A stretch of 64,000 nucleotides of DNA from Xanthobacteraceae bacterium 501b (GCA_000378025.1 KB899087.1:2728001-2792000); one strand, 5' to 3'. Counted from the stretch's first letter, positions 38,755 through 50,744 are shown. The notes: generated from the letters alone by a model not told the origin. A program made the numbers and translations.

Positions 38755-40623
38755 ATGGACCAGCCGGCGCTCGATCTCGACAGTTTTCCGCCCGCGACGC
38801 GCGCGGACTGGCTGGCGCTGGTCGAGAGCGTGCTGAAGGGCGCGCCTTACGACAAGCGGATGCTGACCCGCACGCCTGACGGTTTCAGCCTCGACGCGCT
38901 GCCCGAGCGGCGGCGCGACGCCGCCCCCATCGCCGGCCGCCCGGCCGGGGCGCCGTGGAAAGTGATCGCCCGGCTCGACCATGACGACCCCGCCACCGCC
39001 AATGCGCAGATGCTGGAAGATCTCAATGGCGGCGCCGACGGGGTGTCGCTGGTCTTCGCCGCCTCGCCCTATGCCGGCGGCTTCGGCCTGCCGGCGCGGT
39101 TCGAGGAACTGGCGGCGACGCTGGAGGGGCTGATGCCCGAGATGGCGACGCTGCGGGTGGAGGCCGGCGGTTTTCAGGGCCGCGACATCGCCCTCGCGCT
39201 GGCCCGGCTGTTCGAGAACACCGACCCCGCCGCGCTCGACCTGCGCTTCGGGCTCGATCCGATCGGCGATTTCGCCGCGCGCGGCGCTGCGCCGATCGAC
39301 TGGGGCACGCTCGCCGCCCGGCTCGGCCAGACGGTGACGGCGCTGCGCGGGCGTGGGCTCACCGCGCCGATGGTGCGGGCGGATGGGCGGCTGCACCATG
39401 GCGCCGGCGCCACCGACGCGCAGGAACTCGCCGCCGTGCTCGCCACCGGTCTGGCCTATCTGCGGGCGCTGGAGGCGGCCGGCCTGCCGCTCGATGAGGC
39501 GGCGCGCAGCATCGAGGTGACGCTGACCGCCGATGTCGACCAGTTCGGCACCCAGGCCAAGCCGCGCGCCTTCCGGCTGCTCTGGCAGAACGTGCTGGAA
39601 GCCTGCGGGCTCGCGCCTTCTCCGGTCGCGCTGCACATGGAAACCGCGTGGCGCAGCCTCACCCGGCACGACCCGCATGTGAACCTGCTGCGCGGCACCC
39701 TCGCCGCCTTCGCCGCCGGGGTAGGCGGGGCGGACAGCGTGAGCGTGCTGCCCTTCACGCAGGCGCTCGGCCTGCCGGAGGCGGAAGCGCGGCGGCTGGC
39801 GCGCAACACCCAGCTCATCCTGATGGAGGAATCCAACCTGCACCGCGTCGCCGATCCCGGTGCCGGGGCGGGCGCCATCGAGGAGCGGACGGAAAAGCTG
39901 GCGGCCGCCGCGTGGGAACTCTTCCGCCAGATCGAGCGCGAGGGCGGCATGGTGGAAGCCCTCGAATCCGGTGCCTGGCAGGCGCGGCTCGGCGCGGCCC
40001 GGGCGGCGCGATTGAGGGACATCGCCACCCGCCGCCTGCCGCTCACCGGCACCTCGGAATTTCCGCTGCTCGGCGCGGCGGTACCCACCGTGATCGCCCC
40101 CGCCCGCCGCCGCGCCGCGCTTTCGCCGGCCGAGGGCGCGCTGATGTGCGAGCCGTTGAAGGGCGAGCGGCTTGCCGAGCCGTTCGAGCGGTTGCGCGCG
40201 GCGGCGGCGGCGGCGGCGGCGGCGGCACCGCGTGTGTTCCTGGCCAATCTCGGTACGGCGGCAGACTTCACCGCCCGCGCCGGCTTCGCCCGCGCCGCCT
40301 TCGAGGCCGGAGGGATCGAAGCGCCCGGGAATGACGGATTCACCGACACGGCCACGCTGGTCCAGGCGTTCCGCGCCTCCGGCGCCCGGCTCGCCTGCCT
40401 GTGCTCCTCCGATGCGCTCTATGCCGCCTCCGCCATCGAGGCCGCCGCCGCGCTGAAGGCGGCGGGCGCGCTGCGGGTGTATCTTGCCGGCAAGGCGGGC
40501 GAGGATGAACCCGCCCAGCGCGCCGCCGGCATTGATGGCTTTCTCTTCACGGGGATCGATCTCGTCGCCTTCCTTGAGGGTGCGCAGGCGGCACTCGGCA
40601 TTGCCGTAGGGGTGGAACCATGA
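38755..40623 (+). CDS. mutA: Methylmalonyl-CoA mutase small (non-catalytic) subunit
   Basis: Partner of the catalytic mutase chain. The 622-residue protein is homologous to the TIM-barrel region of the mutase. It keeps NTQLILMEESNLHRVADPGAG-type landmarks (the first part only is shown strictly: RNTQLILMEESNLHRVADP) but lacks the cobalamin-binding DxHxxG sequence, which fits the small subunit of heterodimeric mutases. A run of eight or nine alanines encoded by GCG repeats (about 40196-40230) lies between the barrel and the degenerate B12-like domain; it looks like a slippage-prone linker. Many Rhizobiales use a single-chain mutase instead, so the two-subunit form is notable. It begins nine bases after pccA. 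Confidence 0.9.
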   Translation: MDQPALDLDSFPPATRADWLALVESVLKGAPYDKRMLTRTPDGFSLDALPERRRDAAPIAGRPAGAPWKVIARLDHDDPATANAQMLEDLNGGADGVSLVFAASPYAGGFGLPARFEELAATLEGLMPEMATLRVEAGGFQGRDIALALARLFENTDPAALDLRFGLDPIGDFAARGAAPIDWGTLAARLGQTVTALRGRGLTAPMVRADGRLHHGAGATDAQELAAVLATGLAYLRALEAAGLPLDEAARSIEVTLTADVDQFGTQAKPRAFRLLWQNVLEACGLAPSPVALHMETAWRSLTRHDPHVNLLRGTLAAFAAGVGGADSVSVLPFTQALGLPEAEARRLARNTQLILMEESNLHRVADPGAGAGAIEERTEKLAAAAWELFRQIEREGGMVEALESGAWQARLGAARAARLRDIATRRLPLTGTSEFPLLGAAVPTVIAPARRRAALSPAEGALMCEPLKGERLAEPFERLRAAAAAAAAAAPRVFLANLGTAADFTARAGFARAAFEAGGIEAPGNDGFTDTATLVQAFRASGARLACLCSSDALYAASAIEAAAALKAAGALRVYLAGKAGEDEPAQRAAGIDGFLFTGIDLVAFLEGAQAALGIAVGVEP

Positions 40624-40683
40624 GCCCGGCCATCCGTTGCCCCAGGGGTGGCTCTCATGCCGCCATCAACCTAGGGACAGACC

Positions 40684-41073
40684 ATGAAAACGCTGAATCA
40701 CGGGTGGAAACGCGCCACCTGCGGCGCGGCGCTTTGGGGGGCGCTGCTGATACCGCCGGCAACGGCGCAGGAACTGGCCGCACTGAGCCTGCACGACGGC
40801 ATCTGGGAGGTGTCGGCCGAGCCGATCTCGGGGCCGTGCGACAAGCGGCTGGAATTCAGGCTGGCGGTCGAGGACGGCCAGATCAGCTATGCCGGCGCCT
40901 GGCCAGTGGATGCCAGCGGCTCGGTGAGCGCGCTGGGCGCGATCACCATCCGCGTGGTGCGCGGCAACGAGACGCTCTCGGCCAAGGGCGTGGTGCGCGG
41001 CGATGTGGCGACCGGCAAATGGGAATCGCCTGTGAAGAACTGCACCGGTTCCTTCGTGGCGCGCCGGGCCTAG
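40684..41073 (+). CDS. Small exported protein of unknown function
   Basis: A 129-residue protein with a Sec signal peptide (hydrophobic core CGAALWGALLIPPA; cleavage likely after ATAQ, residue 29). The mature part is about 100 residues, rich in beta-strand-forming residues. It has two cysteines, one in SGPCDKRLEF and one in KNCTGSF near the C-terminus, that could form a disulfide. It resembles short exported proteins of Rhizobiales with the pattern of a cysteine, a GRISYAG-like strand and a SGSVSALG-like turn, but I can name no function. It is inserted between the two mutase subunit genes, 60 bases after mutA and 31 bases before mutB, on the same strand. An obvious metabolic link is lacking. 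Confidence 0.75.
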   Translation: MKTLNHGWKRATCGAALWGALLIPPATAQELAALSLHDGIWEVSAEPISGPCDKRLEFRLAVEDGQISYAGAWPVDASGSVSALGAITIRVVRGNETLSAKGVVRGDVATGKWESPVKNCTGSFVARRA

Positions 41074-41104
41074 CCCTGCCGCCCATTGATGGGGAGGCCC
41101 GGCG

Positions 41105-43261
<2,157 letters not shown>

Positions 43262-43337
43262 GCAGCGCGCTGTCGCTCATTGCAGCGGCACACTGACTGC
43301 GGAAGCGGCAGATCGTGCGGGGACAGCGTTCGATCCT

Positions 43338-43546
43338 CCTCATGGCCGGGCCTGACCCGGCCAGCCAGAGCTGGCGGCTGGGTCCCCGGGTCAAGCCCGG
43401 GGATGAGGGACGTCGGGGTCTCGGATCGACGCGGACGGCAGGCCCTTGGAACAGTTGTTCGACCCTCCTCATGGCCGGGCTTGACCCGGCCACCCAGACC
43501 TTGCGGCCGCGTCTCTGGGTCCCCGGGTCAAGCCCGGGGATGAGGG
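43338..43546. repeat. Two tandem palindromic repeats, family C copies 3 and 4
   Basis: Within the 391-base gap 43262-43652. CATGGCCGGGCCTGACCCGG with CCCCGGGTCAAGCCCGGGG (43338-43408) is repeated almost identically at 43468-43546. Nothing else is recognisable in 43262-43337 or 43409-43467. The GntR promoter and palindrome are at 43590-43652. Confidence 0.8.
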
Positions 43547-43611
43547 CGGCGGGTGCGGGGCAGCTCCTGTCGCGCGCCCCTCGCCCCTTTGGCACGGGCA
43601 TTGCTTACAGG

Positions 43612-43623
43612 CTTGTATACAAG
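43612..43623. promoter_or_regulatory. GntR (FadR-type) operator palindrome
   Basis: CTTGTATACAAG is a perfect 12-bp palindrome, 29 bases before the gntR start codon. TTGTATACAA-like sites are typical of FCD-domain GntR regulators, so autorepression and control of the downstream ABC transporter are likely. Confidence 0.7.
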
Positions 43624-43652
43624 ATTGTCGCCAAGCGTGCGGGCCCAGCCTG

Positions 43653-44414
43653 ATGAACCCAGCCACCGCCAATATCGAGGAAGCGATTCTTTCCGCCATC
43701 CTCGCCGGCCGCATCAATCCGGGCACGCGGCTCGGCGAGCAGAAGCTTGCCGACCTGTTCGGCGTTTCCCGCACCCGCGTGCGCGAGGCGATGATGCGGC
43801 TGGAGACGCGCGGCGTGGTGCAGGTGAGCGCCCGGCGCGGCTGGTACGTGGTCGAGCCCTCGGCGGAGGAGGCGCGCGAGGCGTTCCAGACCCGCCGCGT
43901 CATCGAGACCGGGCTGCTGCACTCGCTCCGCGAGGTGCCGCCCGACGTGCTGAAAAGCCTGAAAGAGCATGTCGCCATGGAGCGCGACGCGATCGGCGCG
44001 GGGGATGTGCACTCGCGCGCGTGCCTGCTCGGCGATTTCCACATCCATCTCGCCGACGCGCTGGGCAACCGGATGCTGACCGAGATCATCCGCGACCTCA
44101 CCGCCCGCACCACGCTGATCTCGATGCTCTACCAGCCGACCGAGAAAGCCGAGGAATCCAGCCACGACCATGAGGACATCGTCGCCGCCATGGAGGCGGG
44201 CGACCTCGCCCACGCCGCCCGGCTGATGGATGAGCATATCGGCAAGGTCGAGGCGGGGCTGGACCTTACCGCCAAGCCCGACCCGCTGGCCGGGCTGCGC
44301 GCCCTGCTCTCGCCGGCGGCCTTCGCCGGCAATGCCCCTTCCGTGCCGCATACCCACGACCATCCGCACGACCATTCCCATTCCCACGGCCATCCGGCCA
44401 CCAAGGAGGATTGA
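43653..44414 (+). CDS. GntR-family (FadR/FCD type) regulator with a histidine-rich tail
   Basis: Regulator of 253 residues. The N-terminal winged helix-turn-helix covers about 1-70 (LGEQKLADLFGVSRTRVREA). The FCD effector domain follows (about 85-215), with the metal-site pattern GDFHIHLADALGN and later HDHEDIVAAMEAGDLAHAAR, HI. The last 20 residues are a His/Asp tail (HTHDHPHDHSHSHGHP) that is not part of the usual fold and could bind Ni, Zn or Cu. The gene is followed after only four bases by a transporter binding protein, so it belongs to the amino-acid ABC operon, and a perfect palindrome lies just upstream. Confidence 0.88.
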   Translation: MNPATANIEEAILSAILAGRINPGTRLGEQKLADLFGVSRTRVREAMMRLETRGVVQVSARRGWYVVEPSAEEAREAFQTRRVIETGLLHSLREVPPDVLKSLKEHVAMERDAIGAGDVHSRACLLGDFHIHLADALGNRMLTEIIRDLTARTTLISMLYQPTEKAEESSHDHEDIVAAMEAGDLAHAARLMDEHIGKVEAGLDLTAKPDPLAGLRALLSPAAFAGNAPSVPHTHDHPHDHSHSHGHPATKED

Positions 44415-44418
44415 CCGC

Positions 44419-45207
44419 ATGAACCGCCGCCACCTCATCGCTTTCGCCGCCGGCGCCCTGCTGGCCGCCACCCAGATGCCCCTGCCCGCTGCCGCCGATG
44501 CGCTCGCCACCATCGAGAAGGACAAGGTGATCCGCATCGCCGTGCCGCAGGATTTTCCGCCCTTCGGCACGGTCGGCGCCGACATGGAGCCCAAGGGCTA
44601 TGATGTCGACATGGCCAAGCTGATCGCCGGCAAGCTCGGCGTGAAGCTGGAGCTGGTGCCCGTCACCAGCGCCAACCGCATCCCCTATCTCCAGACCAAC
44701 AAGGTCGACCTCGTCATCTCCTCGCTGGGCAAGAACGCCGAGCGCGAGAAGGTGATCGACTTCACCACCGCCTATGCGCCCTTCTTCAACGGCGTGTTCG
44801 GCCCGGCGGATGTCGCGGTGAAGGATGCGGCCGGCCTCGCCGGCAAGACGGTGGGCGTCACCCGCGGCGCGGTGGAAGACCTGGAGCTGACCAAGATCGC
44901 CCCGGCCGACCTCACCATCAAGCGCTACGAGGACAATAACGGCACCATCTCGGCCTTCCTGTCCGGCCAGGTCGAACTGATCGCCACCGGCAATGTGGTC
45001 GCCGCCGCCATCCTCGCCCGCAACCCGCCGAAGAAGCCGGAAATCAAGTTCCTGATCAAGAACTCGCCCTGCTTCATCGGCCTCAACAAGAACGAGCCGG
45101 CACTGCTCGCCAAGGTGAACGAGATCATCGCCGGCGCGAAGAAGGACGGCGCGCTCGACGCCATCTCGCAGAAGTGGCTCGGCGCCAAGCTGCCGGCGGA
45201 GCTGTGA
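44419..45207 (+). CDS. Amino-acid ABC transporter substrate-binding protein
   Basis: Periplasmic solute-binding protein of the family 3 (polar amino acid) type, 262 residues. It has a Sec signal with two arginines (MNRRHLIAFAAGALLAATQM; cleavage near AAA-D, about residue 27). The binding domain begins KVIRIAVPQDFPPFG, continues with MEPKGYDVDMAKLIAGKLG, and has the usual NRIPYLQTNKVDLVISSLG. The start at 44419 has the ribosome site AAGGAGG and lies four bases after the gntR stop. The two permease genes and the ATPase follow; between it and the first permease is a 215-base gap with a repeat. Substrate is unknown beyond a polar amino acid. Confidence 0.9.
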   Translation: MNRRHLIAFAAGALLAATQMPLPAAADALATIEKDKVIRIAVPQDFPPFGTVGADMEPKGYDVDMAKLIAGKLGVKLELVPVTSANRIPYLQTNKVDLVISSLGKNAEREKVIDFTTAYAPFFNGVFGPADVAVKDAAGLAGKTVGVTRGAVEDLELTKIAPADLTIKRYEDNNGTISAFLSGQVELIATGNVVAAAILARNPPKKPEIKFLIKNSPCFIGLNKNEPALLAKVNEIIAGAKKDGALDAISQKWLGAKLPAEL

Positions 45208-45244
45208 GAGCGGGATTTGTGGGCGGTGACGGCGACCGCCTGCG

Positions 45245-45350
45245 TCCTTCGAGGCCCGGCTAACGCCGGGCACCCTGGGGATGACGACGGTCTGAACGCT
45301 TTCAACCGCCGTCATGCCGCGAAGCGGGGCTCGCCCCGCGTCTCGACGCA
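45245..45350. repeat. Degenerate palindromic repeat, family B copy 5
   Basis: GTCCTTCGAGGCCCGGC, GCCGGGCACC with GGATGACG and then CCGCCGTCATGCCGCG, GGGGCTCGCCCCGCG. It is less conserved than the other family B copies. It separates the binding-protein gene from the permease genes of the same operon. Confidence 0.55.
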
Positions 45351-45422
45351 CGCAGGCCCCCGCACTCCGCCGTGCCTCTGACAGTCTCTTCCCTTCCCCC
45401 TCATCAGCGGGAGTTCACGGGC

Positions 45423-46094
45423 ATGAACTACACGTTCGAGTATGGCTGGCTGCTCGTCTACTGGCCGGTTCTCGTGAAGGGCATCGGCATCACCGTCGAG
45501 CTCACGCTGGTCGGCGGGGTGCTCGGCGTGATGCTGGGCATCGTCTGCGCCTGGGCGCGGGCGCTGGGGCCGCGCGGGCTGCGGCCCTTCGTGGCCGGCT
45601 ATGTCGAGTTGATCCGCAACACGCCGTTCCTGATCCAGCTGTTCTTCATCTTCTTCGGCCTGCCGGCGCTCGGCGTGCGGATGGGCGAGCTGGAGGCGGC
45701 CAATCTCGCCATGGTGATCAATCTCGGCGCCTATGGCTGCGAGATCATCCGCGCCGGCATCCAGGCGACGCCCAGCGGGCAGTTCGAGGCCGGCGCGAGC
45801 CTCGGCATGAGCCGGATCCAGACCTTCCGGCATGTGGTGCTGATCCCGGCGCTGCAGCGCATCTGGCCGGCGCTGTCGTCGCAAATCGTCATCGTCATGC
45901 TGGGTTCGGCGGCGGTGTCGCAGATCGCGGCGGAGGATTTGACCTTCGCGGCGAACTTCATCCAGTCGCGCACCTTCCGCGCCTTCGAGGCCTATTTCGT
46001 CGCGACGCTGATCTATCTCGCCCTCGCCATCGGGCTGCGGCAGGCGCTGCGCGGGCTCGGCTGGACCCTGTTCCCGCGACGCACGGCACGGTGA
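45423..46094 (+). CDS. Amino-acid ABC transporter permease 1 (HisM/GlnP type)
   Basis: Inner-membrane subunit with about five membrane segments, 223 residues, from the polar amino-acid permease family. The ATP-subunit contact loop EAGASLGMSRIQTFRHVVLIP (the EAA-type loop, first 20 residues EAGASLGMSRIQTFRHVVLI) and the earlier ELIRNTPFLIQLFFIFFGLP are diagnostic. The ATG at 45423 fits the start of the first hydrophobic region; a longer frame from 45372 is unsupported. It is followed by the second permease after 11 bases, so the importer probably uses a heterodimeric channel. Confidence 0.9.
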   Translation: MNYTFEYGWLLVYWPVLVKGIGITVELTLVGGVLGVMLGIVCAWARALGPRGLRPFVAGYVELIRNTPFLIQLFFIFFGLPALGVRMGELEAANLAMVINLGAYGCEIIRAGIQATPSGQFEAGASLGMSRIQTFRHVVLIPALQRIWPALSSQIVIVMLGSAAVSQIAAEDLTFAANFIQSRTFRAFEAYFVATLIYLALAIGLRQALRGLGWTLFPRRTAR

Positions 46095-46105
46095 GGGAGG
46101 CGAAC

Positions 46106-46742
46106 ATGGATGAATTCACCACCTGGGACATTCTGCGCAACCTGCTGCTGGCGGCGCGCTGGACCGTGCTCCTCTCGCTCGTCTCCTTCATCGGCGGCGG
46201 GCTGGTGGGCGCGGCGCTGCTGTTCGCCCGCATCGGCAGCGGGCGGATCGGCCCCACCTTCGTCAAGGCCTATGTCGAGCTGTTCCAGGGCACGCCGCTG
46301 CTGATGCAGCTGTTCCTCGCCTTTTTCGGCCTCGGCCTGTTCGGCATCGACGTGCCGGCCTGGCTGGCAGCGGCGGTGGCGCTGATCCTGTGGTCGGCGG
46401 CGTTCCTCACCGAGATCTGGCGCGGCTGCGTCGAGGCGATCGCGCGCGGCCAGTGGGAGGCCTCCTCCAGCCTCGGCATGGGCTATGTCCAGCAGATGCG
46501 CCACGTCATCCTGCCGCAGGCGCTGCGCATCGCCGTGCCGCCGACGGTGGGCTTTTCGGTGCAGGTGGTGAAAGGCACGGCGCTGACCTCGATCATCGGC
46601 TTCGTCGAGCTCTCCAAGGCCGGCACCGTCGTCACCAATGCCACCTTCGAGCCTTTCACCGTCTATGGGCTCGTCGCGCTGATCTATTTCTGCCTGTGCT
46701 GGCCGCTGTCCAAGTCTTCCCAGATCCTTGAGAGGAAGCTCA

Positions 46743-46765
<23 letters not shown>
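46106..46765 (+). CDS. Amino-acid ABC transporter permease 2 (HisQ/GlnP type)
   Basis: Second membrane subunit, 219 residues with about five membrane segments. It carries ELFQGTPLLMQLFLAFFGLG and the EAA-type loop EASSSLGMGYVQQMRHVILP, which contacts the ATPase. It starts 11 bases after permease 1 (GAGGGAGG ribosome site). Its 3' end overlaps the ATPase gene by 23 bases, giving tight coupling of channel and motor. Confidence 0.9.
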
Positions 46766-47471
<706 letters not shown>

Positions 47472-47472
47472 A

Positions 47473-48423
47473 TCAGTCGCGCGGGCCGGCGGCCAGCATC
47501 AGCGAGGCGGCGGCGTGGCGATAGGCGCCGCCGGAGCCGAACAGTTCCGCCACCCAGTCGACAAAGACCCGCAGCCGGCTGCTCAGATGCCGGTTCGGGG
47601 CGTAGACCACATGCAGCACGATGGGGCCGGCGTGCCAGTCTGGCAGCACCCGTACCAGCGCGCCCGATTCCAGATAGGGCCCCACCATCGGCTCGATGGT
47701 CTGGGTGATGCCGAGCCCGGCGAGGCCGGCGGCGAGATAGGCGGTGGAATCATTCGTCGCCATCGCATAGGGCAGGTGAAGCTCAAAGCTCTCCTCGCTG
47801 CGCACCATGTCGAACGATGCCGGCCGGCCGGTGCGGGCGTTGAAATAGCCGATGACGCGGTGGCCCTGGTGCAGGTCACGGGGATGTTCGGGCATGCCGT
47901 GGCGCTTGATATAGGCTGGGGCAGCATAGTGCATCAGCCGCACCTCGCCGATGCGGCGGGCGATCAGCGTCGGGTCCATCAGATCGCCGCCGCGAATGGC
48001 GCAGTCGACATTTTCCGCCAGCAGGTCGACCGTGCGGTCGGTGACGCCGAGATCGAGCTGGATGTCGGGGTGGCGGGCGAAGAAATCCGGCAGCGCCGGG
48101 ATGAGGGCATAGAGCGCCAGCGAGGACGGCACATCCACCCGCAGCCGCCCCGAGGGCGTCGCCTGCGAGCGCGCCATCGAGCCGTCCAGTTCGTCGAGAT
48201 CGGTCAGCAGCGCCACCGCGCGCTCATAATAGGCGGCGCCGTCCGGCGTCACCGCCACCCGGCGGGTCGAGCGGTTGAGCAGCTTGGTGCGCAGATGAGC
48301 CTCCAGCTGCTGGATCAGCTTGGTAACGGTGGGCTTGGGCATGTCGAGAAGATCGGCGGCGCGGCTGAAACTGCCGGCCTCGACCACGCGGGAAAAGGCC
48401 CGCATCGCGGCAATCTGGTCCAT
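47473..48423 (-). CDS. LysR-family regulator divergent from the RND efflux operon
   Basis: Protein of 316 residues with a LysR N-terminal helix-turn-helix (about 3-60; MRAFSRVVEAGSFSRAADLL) and an effector domain typical of the AaeR/DmlR-like subgroup (LIPALPDFFARHPDIQLDLG, CAIRGGDL). It is divergent from the hydrolase-like gene and the efflux pump, and an ATTATT/AATAAT dyad lies between. It probably activates the pump operon in response to an organic compound, as is common for LysR-RND pairs; the inducer is unknown. The longer reading frame beginning at 48528 is not used: the ATG at 48423 is where homology begins. Confidence 0.88.
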   Translation of the reverse strand: MDQIAAMRAFSRVVEAGSFSRAADLLDMPKPTVTKLIQQLEAHLRTKLLNRSTRRVAVTPDGAAYYERAVALLTDLDELDGSMARSQATPSGRLRVDVPSSLALYALIPALPDFFARHPDIQLDLGVTDRTVDLLAENVDCAIRGGDLMDPTLIARRIGEVRLMHYAAPAYIKRHGMPEHPRDLHQGHRVIGYFNARTGRPASFDMVRSEESFELHLPYAMATNDSTAYLAAGLAGLGITQTIEPMVGPYLESGALVRVLPDWHAGPIVLHVVYAPNRHLSSRLRVFVDWVAELFGSGGAYRHAAASLMLAAGPRD

Positions 48424-48435
48424 TTCTACCGTCCG

Positions 48436-48457
48436 ATTATTTCCATACGTGAATAAT
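48436..48457. promoter_or_regulatory. AT-rich dyad between the LysR gene and the efflux operon
   Basis: ATTATT-N10-AATAAT starts 12 bases upstream of the LysR start codon in an AT-rich stretch. It is the best candidate LysR binding site and promoter region for both directions. Confidence 0.55.
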
Positions 48458-48576
48458 GTTATCGCAGAACGGCTATTTTTTCGAGAGCCGGAGGGGATTA
48501 GCTTCCACCGCACTGCAACACAATGCATCGGCAGAATCGGGTGGCGGGCCGCGCCGGCAACCCGATGGTGGGCGTC

Positions 48577-49401
48577 ATGACAGCATCATGGACCGAGGAC
48601 CGGCTGGAGATCGAGGGAACCGCGCTACCGGCGCGGATCTATCGCCCCGCCACGCCCCTGCGCCCGACCCCGCTGGTGCTGCACCTGCATGGCGGCTGCT
48701 TCACCGATGGCGACCTCGATTGCAGCGCCAAGGTCTGCCAGATCATGGCGCAGGCCGGCGCGGTGGTGGTGTCGATCGACTACCCGCTGGCGCCCGAACA
48801 TCCTTTTCCGGCGGCGCTTAACGTGTCGTTCAAGGCGCTCGGCCGGCTTTATGCCGAGCGGGCGACCTGGGCGGGGCGCGGCGCGCGGCTGTTCGTGGCC
48901 GGCGAGGAAGCCGGCGCCAATCTCGCCACCGCCCTCAGCCTGATGGCCCGCGACCAGCAGGCCCCGCCGCTGGCCGGGCAGATCCTGCTCTCGCCCATGG
49001 TCGATCCCAACCTCTGCTCGGGCTCCATCCACGCCGCCTCGGCCGGGGCGTCGGGGTGCAAATGGGCCGATGGCTGGCACCGTTATCTCGGCAGCGCCGA
49101 CCGCGCCGCCCATCCTTATGCGGCGCCGCTCGGTTCGCGCCGGCTCGGCGGGGTCGCCCCCGCCCTCATCGTCACCACCGATGACTGCCCGATCCGCGAC
49201 GAGAGCCTTGCCTATGGCAAGCGCCTGCGCGAGGGCGGCGTCACCGTCGAATGCCACATGCTCGAAGGCACGAACTGCTCGAACCAGAGCATGGACGAAG
49301 CCATCGAGGCTGCCCCGCTGTGGGAAGCGGTCCTGCGGGACCTGTTCAGCACCTTCCTGGCGGAGAATTCCGCCGCACCTGTTCGCACCGTTCGGGCCTG
49401 A
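48577..49401 (+). CDS. Alpha/beta-hydrolase-fold protein (HSL type) lacking the catalytic serine and histidine
   Basis: About 274 residues with the hormone-sensitive-lipase-like layout: LHLHGGCFTDGDLDCSAK oxyanion region and VVSIDYPLAPEHPFPAAL. The nucleophile elbow that should read G-D-S-A-G is GEEAG (VAGEEAGANLATAL), so Ser is replaced by Glu. The expected C-terminal His region reads LEGTNCSNQSM, with no His; the acidic residue region (DDCPIRDES) remains. It therefore looks like a pseudo-enzyme or a protein with altered chemistry. ATGs at 48523, 48565 and 48577 are possible starts; 48577 is the shortest with complete fold. It is the first gene of the RND operon, 17 bases before the adaptor gene. 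Confidence 0.75.
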   Translation: MTASWTEDRLEIEGTALPARIYRPATPLRPTPLVLHLHGGCFTDGDLDCSAKVCQIMAQAGAVVVSIDYPLAPEHPFPAALNVSFKALGRLYAERATWAGRGARLFVAGEEAGANLATALSLMARDQQAPPLAGQILLSPMVDPNLCSGSIHAASAGASGCKWADGWHRYLGSADRAAHPYAAPLGSRRLGGVAPALIVTTDDCPIRDESLAYGKRLREGGVTVECHMLEGTNCSNQSMDEAIEAAPLWEAVLRDLFSTFLAENSAAPVRTVRA

Positions 49402-49418
49402 GGGCCGGGAGATTCGTC

Positions 49419-50744
49419 ATGAGTGACAAAACAATCGGCACCGATGCCGCGCGCACAGACATCGCGCACGCCGTCACCGCCCACGATACAGCACCCCGCG
49501 CCCCCCGCCTGAAGACCGCGCGCGGCTGGCGTGAGGCCGGGCTCGCCCTGACGCTTGCCATGCTGGCCACGACCGGCGCGGTGTTCGTTTCCTGGCCGAG
49601 CTCCACGGCACTCGCCACCGATCCCGCCCCGGCGGAAGCCGCCGCCCCGCCGGCCATGCCGGTGGAGGTCGCGGTGCTGAAGGTGCGCGACACCATGAAG
49701 TGGGACGAGTTCTCCGGCCGCCTGCGCGCGGTGGAGGAGGTGGAGGTCCGCTCGCGCGTGGCTGGCGCGGTGGAGAAGATCCACTTCCGCGAAGGCGCGC
49801 TGGTGAAGCAGGGCGACCTGCTCGTCACCATCGACCCCGCCCCGTTCCAGGCGGCGGTGACCCGGGCGGAATCGCTGAGCGAGGCCGCCGCCGCCCGGGT
49901 GGAACTCACCCGCAGCGAGCTGGAGCGCGGCAAGCAGCTGGTCGACAACCGCACCGTTTCGGTGCGCGATCTCGACCAGCGCACCAATGCCTTCCGCGAG
50001 GCGGAGGCGAATCTGCGCGCGGCCGATGCCGCCGTGCAGACCGCCAAGCTCGATCTCGGCTACACCGAGGTGCGTGCCCCGGTGGACGGGCGGGTCGGGC
50101 GGATCGAGGTGACGGTCGGCAATCTGGTGGCGGCCGGCGCCTCCTCGCCGGTGCTGACCAGCCTTGTCTCGGTCAACCCGATCTATGTCAGCTTCGACGC
50201 CGACGAGAACGCCGTCGCCGAAGCGCTGGCCTCGGTGGGCGATCACGATCTGGCGCTGACCGAGATCGACCAGATCCCGGTCGAGATCACCACCGCCACG
50301 ACGGTCGGACGCACGGTGCGCGGCCATCTCCAGCTGGTCGACAACCAGGTCGACGCCGCCACCGGCACCTTCCGCCTGCGCGCGGTGTTCGATAATGCGA
50401 ATGGCCGGCTCGTGCCGGGCCAGTTCGCCCGGGTGAAGATGGGCCGCGCCAAGACCGAGCCGGCGCTGGCGGTGAACGAGCGCGCCATCGGCACCGACCA
50501 GGACAAGAAGTTCGTCTTCGTGGTCGGCGACGACAACAAGGCCGTCTGGCGCAAGGTCACGCTCGGCCCGCCGGCCGACGGGCTGCGCGTCATCACCGAA
50601 GGACTGAAGGAAGGCGAGCGCATCGTCGTCAACGGCCTGCAGCGCGTGCGCCCCGGCGCCGTCGTCGCGCCCGAGGTCGTGCCCATGGAAACCGCATCCG
50701 CCGCGCCCGCGACGGACCCGACCACCTCCGTCGCCGCGCGCTGA
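49419..50744 (+). CDS. RND efflux periplasmic adaptor (membrane fusion protein)
   Basis: Periplasmic adaptor that links an inner-membrane RND pump to an outer-membrane channel. The 441-residue product has an N-terminal membrane anchor (about 40-62), a lipoyl-type beta domain split by a coiled coil, and the C-terminal beta-barrel and proximal domains. Recognisable blocks are EFSGRLRAVEEVEVRSRVAG, GALVKQGDLLVTIDPAPF, LGYTEVRAPVDGRVG and the C-terminal VVNGLQRVRPGA, which match the MexE/AcrA group. No lipoprotein cysteine is present; the anchor is a signal-anchor. The pump gene follows after 39 bases. No outer-membrane TolC-type gene is in the window. Confidence 0.9.
   Translation: MSDKTIGTDAARTDIAHAVTAHDTAPRAPRLKTARGWREAGLALTLAMLATTGAVFVSWPSSTALATDPAPAEAAAPPAMPVEVAVLKVRDTMKWDEFSGRLRAVEEVEVRSRVAGAVEKIHFREGALVKQGDLLVTIDPAPFQAAVTRAESLSEAAAARVELTRSELERGKQLVDNRTVSVRDLDQRTNAFREAEANLRAADAAVQTAKLDLGYTEVRAPVDGRVGRIEVTVGNLVAAGASSPVLTSLVSVNPIYVSFDADENAVAEALASVGDHDLALTEIDQIPVEITTATTVGRTVRGHLQLVDNQVDAATGTFRLRAVFDNANGRLVPGQFARVKMGRAKTEPALAVNERAIGTDQDKKFVFVVGDDNKAVWRKVTLGPPADGLRVITEGLKEGERIVVNGLQRVRPGAVVAPEVVPMETASAAPATDPTTSVAAR

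Noticed and set aside
40196..40230. GCG run in mutA as a frameshift or assembly error
   Set aside because: The frame remains open with homologous sequence on both sides; it encodes an in-frame alanine linker.
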